5,460 nt of DNA from Desulfovibrio sp. UBA6121 (GTDB lineage Bacteria > Desulfobacterota > Desulfovibrionia > Desulfovibrionales > Desulfovibrionaceae). A model generated the notes under the pieces. The model made no database searches, was not told where the DNA came from, and worked only from the letters and a program-made list of their open reading frames with translations. Positions 1-4,993 of this stretch are shown in pieces; within the stretch, counting starts at the first letter, position 1, and each line of letters starts with the position of its first letter. The translations under genes and the position numbers were made by a program. Location of the stretch: assembly GCA_002422505.1 (NCBI GenBank), contig DIVX01000161.1, forward strand, positions 1,604-7,063. The letters are read 5' to 3'.

Positions 1-299
1 CCGGCGAAGATGCCGTCCCAGGCCACGTTCTTGAACTCGGCCTTGAAGCCGGCCTTCTCGGCGGCGGCCTTGATCACGTCGACCTCGAAGCCGACGATCT
101 CCTTCTGCTCATTCATGTACTGCATGGGAGGGTAGGCGGCGTCGGCGGCGAAGATGATGGTCTTGGGGGCGGGCGCGGCGGCGGTGGCGTTGGCGGCCTC
201 GGGCTTGGCTTCTTCCTTCTTTTCGCCGCAGCCAACCACGCCGAGGGCGAGGACGCTCACGGTGGCGGCAACCAGCAGGGACTTGAACAGGCGTTTCAT
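1..299 (-). CDS. Amino-acid-type ABC transporter substrate-binding lipoprotein (SBP family 3), N-terminal part
   Basis: This is the first 99 residues of a periplasmic solute-binding protein that captures a small polar substrate, probably an amino acid, and passes it to an ABC permease. The C-terminus and any permease or ATPase genes lie beyond the left edge. Seen: basic start MKRLFK, a hydrophobic core, and a lipobox ending VVGC with the lipidated Cys at residue 24. A charged Glu/Lys/Ala/Pro linker (about 25-45) follows. The mature domain then opens with ADAAYPPMQYM, IVGFEVDVIKAAAEKAG and NVAWDGIFAG, which match the usual start of SBP_bac_3 proteins: the YPP substrate loop, the GFxVD turn and the WDG motif. 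The ATG at 297-299 is chosen because GGAGGAG lies 5 nt upstream. The family is clear. The substrate cannot be fixed, because most ligand residues are outside the window. Transcribed away from the kinase operon. Confidence 0.9.
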   Translation of the reverse strand, partial: MKRLFKSLLVAATVSVLALGVVGCGEKKEEAKPEAANATAAAPAPKTIIFAADAAYPPMQYMNEQKEIVGFEVDVIKAAAEKAGFKAEFKNVAWDGIFA

Positions 300-304
300 G
301 CGAA

Positions 305-311
305 CTCCTCC
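305..311 (-). promoter_or_regulatory. Strong Shine-Dalgarno site of the substrate-binding protein
   Basis: Read on the minus strand this is GGAGGAG, ending 5 nt before the ATG at 299. It is the best ribosome binding site in the window and fixes the start. It fits a highly expressed periplasmic binding protein. Confidence 0.8.
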
Positions 312-332
312 AGTTGAAACGTTTTGGGGACT

Positions 333-350
333 GACACAAAGTCACACAAA
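333..350. repeat. Short direct repeat in the leader of the binding-protein gene
   Basis: GACACAAA (333-340) and CACACAAA (343-350) are repeated with a 10-bp period, so both would lie on the same face of the helix. The repeat sits about 20 bp upstream of the Shine-Dalgarno site on the minus strand, where a repressor or RNA-level regulator could act. Both copies are short and imperfect, so a role as operator is only a guess. Confidence 0.3.
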
Positions 351-422
351 TCCCGGACCGTGCGCGTTTGCACCGCCCTGCCGGGGGAAAGGTCGTGGCG
401 CATGCGCGGCATAGGCAAAGTG

Positions 423-435
423 CAGCGCGGCGCTG
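423..435. repeat. Inverted repeat CAGCGC-G-GCGCTG
   Basis: Perfect 6-bp arms surround a single G. It lies just downstream of the weak left-facing promoter candidate, roughly 20-35 nt past the expected transcription start. It could be an operator or a small leader hairpin. In DNA this rich in GC such a short palindrome may be chance. Confidence 0.3.
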
Positions 436-463
436 ACCAATCCTTTAGACACATCCCCAGCAA

Positions 464-493
464 ATTACAAGAACCGCAAACAGGGCATGTGCA
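464..493 (-). promoter_or_regulatory. Possible sigma70 promoter for the substrate-binding protein
   Basis: On the minus strand TGCACA (493-488, 4 of 6 matches to TTGACA) is followed after 18 nt by TGTAAT (469-464, 5 of 6 matches to TATAAT). Transcription would start near 457, giving a leader of about 160 nt. The -35 box is weak and the leader is long, so another start closer to the gene is possible. Confidence 0.3.
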
Positions 494-565
494 GTTCTCT
501 TGATTGCAGCGCGGCCTCTTTGCGCCTGGTGTTGCACTGCAGCGCCCCGGCGCCGCCCTGGCGGC

Positions 566-594
566 TTGACCGCATGAGCGCCGGAGCTTACAAG
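566..594 (+). promoter_or_regulatory. Likely sigma70 promoter of the kinase-permease-transglycosylase operon
   Basis: TTGACC (566-571, 5 of 6 matches) and TACAAG (589-594, 4 of 6 matches) are separated by the ideal 17 nt. Transcription would begin near 601, about 80 nt before the kinase ATG at 683. It is the only good right-facing candidate I see ahead of the operon, and no separate promoter is evident before the second or third gene. Confidence 0.5.
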
Positions 595-682
595 GCGCAG
601 GTAAGGCGCTCCGCCTGGCCGCTGGGCCGGGCCGTGGGCATTTCCTGGCGCCGCAGCCACAACCCGCACCGGGGCACGCCGC

Positions 683-2257
683 ATGACCGAGTCCAGAATC
701 CTCGTTGTCGACGACGAGCGCATCGTCAGCCTGGGCATTCAGGGCGCGCTCACCCGGTTGGGCTATGCCTTGGCCGGGGCCGCCGCCACCGGCGAGGAGG
801 CCCTTGCCCTTGCGCAAAGCGTCAAGCCGGACCTCGTGCTCATGGATATCCGCCTGGGGGGCGGCATGGACGGGACCGAGGCGGCGGTGCTCATCAGCCA
901 GGCCGTGGACGTTCCGGTGGTCTTCCTCACCGCCTATTCCGACGAGCAGACCATGCGCCGGGCGTTGGCGACCTCGCCCTTCGGCTATCTCCTCAAACCT
1001 TTCGAAGACCGCGAGCTGCGCAGCGGCATCGAACTGGCCCTGGCCAAGCACGGGGCCGAGCGCGACCTGCGCCGGGCGCGCCGCGCGGCAGAGCAGGCCG
1101 ACCAGGCCAAGACGGCCTTTCTGGGCGCCTTGAGCCACGAACTGCGCACGCCCATGAACGGCATTCTGGGCATGGCCGAGCTGCTGCTGCTTTCCCGGCT
1201 GGACGGTGAACAGCGCGAGACCGTGGAGCTTTTGCAGCGCTGCGCCCAGAGCATGACCGATCTTTTGAACCAGTTGCTGGACTTTTCCGCCCTGGAGGCG
1301 GGCCTGTGCGCCCTGCCCATGCAGGAGTTTTCTCTGAAGGAGTTTTTGGACGAGGCCACGGCCAAGGCGCGCGCCCAGGCCCGGGCCAAGGGGCTGGCCT
1401 TTGAGCTTGCGGCCCAGGGCCTGCCCGAGCGCGCCGTGGGTTCTCCCAGCCGCATGCGCCAAGCCCTGGAACAGCTGCTGAACAATGCGGTGGCGTTTAC
1501 GGACGCGGGCGCGGTGCGGCTTGTGGCCGGTATCGAGGCCCAGGAAGGCCAGGGGGAGGGCGGTTTTGTGCTGCTGCTGCGCGTGGCCGATACCGGGCCG
1601 GGCATTGCGCCGGAATTTCTGCCCCGCATTTTCGATAGCTTCACCCAGGGCGAGGACCTTTTGACGCGCCGTGGCAAGGGCCTTGGCCTGGGCTTGGCCA
1701 TGAGCCGCCGCGTGGCGGAATGCCTGGGCGGTCGGCTCGGGGTGGAGAGCAGCCTTGGCCAGGGCAGTGAATTCTGCCTGCGCCTGCCGCTGCACCATGT
1801 TCCCGAAACCGGCTGCGGACCGGGGCCGCTCTCCGGCGTGCGCGTGTTGCTGGTGCAGGGCGCGGGAGCGGGCGGCGCGCCTTTGGCCCAGGCTCTGGAA
1901 TTGGCGGGCGGCAGCGTGCGCCAGGCCAGCGCGGGCGGCCAGGTCAAGGCGGCCCTGGCCGAAGCGCCGGTGGAGGCCGTGGTGTTCGCCCCCTCCCTGG
2001 AGATTCAGGATGCCCTGGCCCTGACGCGCATGGTGCGCGCCGGGCTTACCCGCGTGCCGTGCGCCGCGCCCATCTTGGGGGTTTTTCCTCTGGCGGCGCC
2101 CGCAGACCGGGAGTGTTGTCTTTTTGCTGGCATGGACGCCGTGCTGGCCGAGCCTCTGGACTCCTTGCGCTGCATCGACAGTTTGAGTGAATTGTTGTCC
2201 AGACGCACCGCTTTACAGAATACAACCTATGACCGCCAGGGGGCGGACGCACCATGA
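683..2257 (+). CDS. Soluble hybrid histidine kinase: receiver - HisKA - HATPase_c - degenerate receiver
   Basis: A 524-residue cytoplasmic two-component protein with no signal peptide or membrane segment. Residues 1-118 form a complete receiver: acidic pair D10/D11, phosphoacceptor D55, T83 and K105. A charged helical linker (about 119-145) leads to the HisKA H-box SHELRTPMNG with the autophosphorylated H152. The ATPase domain (about 253-370) has the N-box around N267/N268, the G1 box DTGPG (303-307), the F-box at IFDSF and the G2 stretch GKGLGLGLAMS. Residues 385-505 look like a second receiver by shape (VRVLLV at the start, AGMDAVLAEPLD near the end). There the acidic pair is Q392/G393, the phosphoacceptor position is A436, the Thr position is F468 and the Lys position is E490, so it cannot be phosphorylated in the usual way. 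There is no HPt or output DNA-binding domain. Its signal probably arrives as phosphate on D55 or through a protein partner. The Shine-Dalgarno site is weak (GGGG, 671-674). The stop overlaps the next start. Specific pathway unknown. Confidence 0.9.
   Translation: MTESRILVVDDERIVSLGIQGALTRLGYALAGAAATGEEALALAQSVKPDLVLMDIRLGGGMDGTEAAVLISQAVDVPVVFLTAYSDEQTMRRALATSPFGYLLKPFEDRELRSGIELALAKHGAERDLRRARRAAEQADQAKTAFLGALSHELRTPMNGILGMAELLLLSRLDGEQRETVELLQRCAQSMTDLLNQLLDFSALEAGLCALPMQEFSLKEFLDEATAKARAQARAKGLAFELAAQGLPERAVGSPSRMRQALEQLLNNAVAFTDAGAVRLVAGIEAQEGQGEGGFVLLLRVADTGPGIAPEFLPRIFDSFTQGEDLLTRRGKGLGLGLAMSRRVAECLGGRLGVESSLGQGSEFCLRLPLHHVPETGCGPGPLSGVRVLLVQGAGAGGAPLAQALELAGGSVRQASAGGQVKAALAEAPVEAVVFAPSLEIQDALALTRMVRAGLTRVPCAAPILGVFPLAAPADRECCLFAGMDAVLAEPLDSLRCIDSLSELLSRRTALQNTTYDRQGADAP
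2238..2257 (+). promoter_or_regulatory. Ribosome binding site and ATGA overlap coupling kinase to permease
   Basis: The kinase stop TGA (2255-2257) overlaps the permease start ATG (2254-2256) as ATGA. AGGGGG at 2238-2243 lies 10 nt before this ATG. A second ATG follows at once (2257-2259) but lies 13 nt from the purine run, so the first is preferred. Ribosomes ending the kinase are expected to restart here, which ties the amounts of the two proteins together. Confidence 0.75.
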
Positions 2258-3396
2258 TGAACAGCACCCCGGAGACGCCGGATACACCGGTTTCCCCTCC
2301 GCACTCGAACAAAATATTCGCCTACTTCATGCTCTTTTTTCTGGTGGTGGCGTTCTGCTTCGGCTTTGTGCTGGTGGAGCCGTTCATGCACACCATCATT
2401 CTGTCGGCGGTGCTGGCCATGATTTTTTCCCCGCTCAACTCCCGGCTGTTCACCCGCCTGGGCGAGCGCGGCAACCTGGCCGCCGGGCTCACCTCGGCCC
2501 TGGTGGTGGTGCTCATCCTTTTGCCCGCCGCCTTCATGGTCTGGGGGCTCATAACCGAGGGCATGCACTCCATGCTGGCCATCCGCTCCTGGGCCGACCG
2601 CAATGACTTCGGCGAACTGCTGCGCAGCGACCGCCTCACCCCGGTGTTCGCCTGGGCGCGGGAAAATCTGCCCTTCGTCAACCTCGACGAAGCCAGCATC
2701 CAGGCAAAACTGCTCACCTTCACCCAGCGCTTCACCCAGTCCATCCTCGACGCGGGCACCACGCTGGTGGGCAATATGGCCAAGCTGGTGCTGCGCTTCT
2801 TCCTCATGATCTTCATGATCTTCTACTTCCTGCGCGAGGGCCGGGGCATCGTCCACAAGATCAAGTACCTCGCCCCCTTGCGCACGCACCAGGAAGACTC
2901 CATCATTGAGAGCCTGCAACGGGTTTCCCGCGCCGTGCTTCTGGGCAGCCTGCTCATTGCCGTGCTGCAGGGGCTGGTGGGGGCCCTCGGGCTGTGGATC
3001 GTGGGCATTCCGCCCCTGTTCTGGGGGGTCATGATGGGCCTGGCCGCGCTGATTCCGGTCATCGGCACCGGGCTCATCTGGGTTCCGGCCTCGGCCTATC
3101 TGTATTTCTTCGGCGAATGGCACATGGCGATGTTCTTTCTGTTCTACAACGTGGTCATCGTCACCAACATCGACACCATTTTGCGCCCCATGCTCATGCG
3201 CAAGGCCGCGCAGGTCTCGCCCTTCTACATCTTCCTGGCCATCCTGGGCGGCATCCACGCCTTCGGCGCGCTGGGCATCATCTATGGCCCGCTCATCCTC
3301 ACCTTCCTCATGGTGATGATCAAGATCTACAGCGAGGAGTACAAGGACGTGCTGACCTCGCGCTCTGCCTATCACGAGTACAGGAACGAGCCATGA
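2254..3396 (+). CDS. AI-2E/PerM-family inner-membrane permease-like protein
   Basis: A 380-residue polytopic membrane protein of the AI-2E_transport (PerM/YdiK/TqsA) family, at the usual length. Seen: a short polar N-terminus, hydrophobic segments near 22-41, 44-60 and 78-100, a soluble central part (about 105-170), then segments near 175-193, 228-250, 253-277, 281-303 and 325-356. The late conserved signatures are present: GIPPLFWGVMMGLAALIPVIGTG (251-273), NIDTILRP (305-312) and ILGGIHAFGALGIIYGPL (330-347). The C-terminus is charged. Members are named for autoinducer-2 export in one E. coli protein, but others move ions or unknown solutes, so the substrate is not assigned. Translation is coupled to the kinase upstream and the MltA-like gene downstream by 4-base overlaps, which suggests a function linked to both. 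Confidence 0.93.
   Translation: MMNSTPETPDTPVSPPHSNKIFAYFMLFFLVVAFCFGFVLVEPFMHTIILSAVLAMIFSPLNSRLFTRLGERGNLAAGLTSALVVVLILLPAAFMVWGLITEGMHSMLAIRSWADRNDFGELLRSDRLTPVFAWARENLPFVNLDEASIQAKLLTFTQRFTQSILDAGTTLVGNMAKLVLRFFLMIFMIFYFLREGRGIVHKIKYLAPLRTHQEDSIIESLQRVSRAVLLGSLLIAVLQGLVGALGLWIVGIPPLFWGVMMGLAALIPVIGTGLIWVPASAYLYFFGEWHMAMFFLFYNVVIVTNIDTILRPMLMRKAAQVSPFYIFLAILGGIHAFGALGIIYGPLILTFLMVMIKIYSEEYKDVLTSRSAYHEYRNEP
3382..3396 (+). promoter_or_regulatory. Ribosome binding site and ATGA overlap coupling permease to MltA-like gene
   Basis: The permease stop TGA (3394-3396) overlaps the next ATG (3393-3395). AGGA at 3382-3385 lies 7 nt upstream, a good spacing. This supports the start at 3393 over later in-frame GTG codons (3483, 3528), which have no visible ribosome binding site. 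Confidence 0.75.
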
Positions 3397-4898
3397 ACCA
3401 CCGTTTTGCCGCGCGCTCCCCGCATCCGGCGCGCTCCTTCCGCAGCCCCATAACGGGCTTCTTGTCTGGTCATTTGTCTGCTGTGACCTCCCGCCCGGCC
3501 CGCATTTTCGCCAGCGGCGGGGCCCGCGTGCTGGCCTGCCTGCTGGTGTGCGCGCTGGCCCTGGCCCTTGGCTGCGCCAAGCCGACGCTCCCTCCCCCGC
3601 CGCCGCCCCCGCCGCCCAAGCCGGTGGTGGTGAAGCCCAGCCTGGAGCCCCTGAGCCAGGAGCAGGCCCTGGAGCGCGCCCGGCAGATGCACCCCTCCAC
3701 CCAGGGGCTGAACTCCTGGCGCGACCTTGCGCCCGGCCTCAAGGCCAACCTGGCGTATGTTTCCTCCAAGCCCGCCGGGGGCGTGGCCGTGGACCGCCCC
3801 GGCCTCAAGCTCACCTGGGAAGCCCTGCGCATGACCATTGAGGACCTGCTGGCGGCCTTGCCCTTCCTTGATGAAGACCCGGCCCTGCTCGCCCAGGTGT
3901 TCGCCTGGCACCCCCTGGAGCAGGACACCCTCGTCACCGGCTATTACGAGCCCTTTCTTGAGGCCAGCCTGACCCCGGACCCGGCCTATCCCTACGCCAT
4001 TTACGGCGCGCCCAAAGACATGCTGACCACCGACCTGGGCGAGTTCCACCCGCGCTGGAGGGGGCAGAAACTGCACTACCGCATGACCAAGGACGGCATC
4101 AAACCCTACTATTCGCGCGGGGAGATAGACTTCAAGGGCGCCATTGAGGGCAAGGGCGTCGAGTTGGCCTGGGTGAAGGACCGCGTGGACCTGTACTTTT
4201 TGCAGATCCAGGGCTCCGGGCGGCTCATTCTGCCCGATGGCAGCATTAAGCACGTGCTCTACGCCGAGAAGAACGGGCGCGAGCTGACCATGCTGGGCCG
4301 CACGGTGGTCAACCGGGGCTACCTGACGCGCGACGAAGCCAGCGCCCCGCGCATTCGCAACTTCGTGCAGCAGAACCCGCAGCTGGCCAAGGAACTGCTC
4401 TCTGCCGACAAGAGCTACGTGTTCTTCCGCCTGGCCGATCGCGGCCCCTACGGCAGCATGGGCAAGCTGCTCACGCCCATGAGCTCCATCGCCGTGGACC
4501 GCAGGCAGATTCCCCTGGGCGCGGCCCTGGCCATGACAGTGCCCCTGCCGGTGCCCAAAAGCGGCGGGCCTGCGCGCCTTTCCGGCCTGATGCTGGCCCA
4601 GGACACGGGTGGGGCCATTGTGGGCAACCACGTGGATTTGTTTACCGGCTCCGGGCCGTATGCGGACTATGTGGCTGGGCGCATGCGCGTTCCCGGTCAG
4701 CTGCACATGCTGGTAAGCCGTCGGGCGCTGGGGGCCTTGCCCGCGCCGGGCGCGCAGCCGGAGGAAGGGCCCGCCGTACAGGGCGAACCGGATAACGGCC
4801 AGTCGAATGGCCAGTCAAACGGCCAGCCGAACGGCTCTTCCAATGGGTACTCGGGCGGGCACGCAAACGGCCACGCCAACGGCAAACGCTCCCAGTAG
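3393..4898 (+). CDS. mltA: MltA-family membrane-bound lytic murein transglycosylase (lipoprotein)
   Basis: A 501-residue protein expected to cleave the MurNAc-GlcNAc bond of peptidoglycan, forming 1,6-anhydro-MurNAc ends, from a lipid anchor facing the periplasm. Seen: a long basic N-terminus (1-45), a hydrophobic core (46-60), the probable lipid-bearing C61, nine consecutive prolines (67-75), then the MltA domain with VTGYYEPFLEAS (181-192), YYSRGEID (239-246) and DLYFLQIQGSGRLILPDG (266-283). The 3D-type barrel follows, with its three aspartates D369 (IAVDRRQIPLG), D404 (QDTGGAIVG) and D415 (HVDLFTG). The catalytic Asp of the family lies in this last stretch. A low-complexity tail (about 445-501) ends in NG-rich repeats. 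It is much longer than E. coli MltA (about 365 residues), owing mainly to the N-terminus, linker and tail. The lipobox (LALGC) has Ala at -3 and is imperfect. Last gene of the operon, followed by a strong terminator. Confidence 0.92.
   Translation: MNHRFAARSPHPARSFRSPITGFLSGHLSAVTSRPARIFASGGARVLACLLVCALALALGCAKPTLPPPPPPPPPKPVVVKPSLEPLSQEQALERARQMHPSTQGLNSWRDLAPGLKANLAYVSSKPAGGVAVDRPGLKLTWEALRMTIEDLLAALPFLDEDPALLAQVFAWHPLEQDTLVTGYYEPFLEASLTPDPAYPYAIYGAPKDMLTTDLGEFHPRWRGQKLHYRMTKDGIKPYYSRGEIDFKGAIEGKGVELAWVKDRVDLYFLQIQGSGRLILPDGSIKHVLYAEKNGRELTMLGRTVVNRGYLTRDEASAPRIRNFVQQNPQLAKELLSADKSYVFFRLADRGPYGSMGKLLTPMSSIAVDRRQIPLGAALAMTVPLPVPKSGGPARLSGLMLAQDTGGAIVGNHVDLFTGSGPYADYVAGRMRVPGQLHMLVSRRALGALPAPGAQPEEGPAVQGEPDNGQSNGQSNGQPNGSSNGYSGGHANGHANGKRSQ
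4794..4889 (+). repeat. Eight 12-nt tandem repeats encoding Asn-Gly-rich tetrapeptides
   Basis: In the 3' end of the MltA-like gene, eight 12-base units encode NGQS, NGQS, NGQP, NGSS, NGYS, GGHA, NGHA and NGKR. The base pattern AACGGCCAG or AATGGCCAG is kept best in the first three units and in the seventh. Since 12 is a multiple of three, gain or loss of units would change tail length without breaking the frame. The product is a flexible, hydrophilic, probably disordered tail after the catalytic domain. Confidence 0.85.
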
Positions 4899-4927
4899 CG
4901 CCGGGCCGCTTTGAACGCGGGCGCAAG

Positions 4928-4968
4928 AAAGGCCGCCAGGGGGATCGTCTCCTCCTGGCGGCCTTTTT
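4928..4968 (+). terminator. Strong intrinsic terminator between convergent genes
   Basis: AAAGGCCGCCAGG (4928-4940) pairs perfectly with CCTGGCGGCCTTT (4954-4966). The inner bases GGGA/TCCT add four more pairs, including one G-T, leaving a 5-base loop. The stem is followed by T through 4968. It lies 29 nt after the MltA-like stop and 27 nt past the RibB stop on the other strand. The minus-strand tail reads TTTCTT, so it may also end ribB transcription, less efficiently. Confidence 0.92.
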
Positions 4969-4993
4969 GTTGTCGCTGTGCTTCTCGCCTGGC

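Larger units (their letters stand above)
300..682. other. Divergent intergenic region (383 bp)
   Basis: This region separates the left-facing binding-protein gene from the right-facing operon, and I see no convincing gene in it. Frames that stay open here have no family resemblance and run out of frame into the kinase gene. An in-frame TAA at 602-604 blocks any long upstream extension of the kinase. The region holds one promoter candidate in each direction, an imperfect 10-bp direct repeat (333-350), a 6-bp inverted repeat (423-435), the palindrome GCGCATGCGC (398-407) and three copies of TGCAGCGC (421, 505, 538). The leader of the binding protein would be about 160 nt if the weak left promoter is right. 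I do not recognise a riboswitch in it. Confidence 0.7.

Noticed and set aside
300..460. Riboswitch in the leader of the binding-protein gene
   Set aside because: Only short local hairpins are visible, and I recognise no conserved core of a known amino-acid or cofactor riboswitch.
487..1209. Plus-strand open frame starting in the intergenic region and running into the kinase gene
   Set aside because: It is out of frame with the kinase, Arg/Pro/Gly-rich and without motifs, so it is a shadow of GC-rich coding sequence.
296..1798. Long open frame on the minus strand opposite the kinase gene
   Set aside because: Its sequence is Ala/Gly/Gln/His-rich without any family resemblance, and it lies antisense to a clear REC-kinase. 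Such open frames are expected opposite genes in GC-rich DNA.
2181..2230. Internal promoter in the AT-richer end of the kinase gene
   Set aside because: TTGTCC (2195-2200) and TACAAC (2221-2226) are 20 nt apart, too far for a normal sigma70 promoter, and other pairings match poorly.
2227..3375. Long minus-strand open frame opposite the permease gene
   Set aside because: The product would be Glu/His/Gly-rich low-complexity sequence, the mirror of the hydrophobic codons of the membrane protein. It has no recognisable domain.
2994..3392. Upstream extension of the MltA-like frame to an ATG at 2994
   Set aside because: It would overlap the permease by about 400 bp and add His/Arg-rich nonsense. 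The ATG at 3393 has AGGA at good spacing and an ATGA overlap.
2254..3396. Assignment of the permease as an autoinducer-2 exporter
   Set aside because: The family name derives from one member, and many homologues have other or unknown substrates. No quorum-sensing genes are in the window.
3372..4706. Long minus-strand open frame opposite the MltA-like gene
   Set aside because: It is low complexity with no motifs, whereas the plus strand carries all the MltA and 3D-domain signatures.
4794..4889. CRISPR-like array
   Set aside because: Units are 12 nt, contiguous, without spacers, and read in frame as part of the MltA-like protein.
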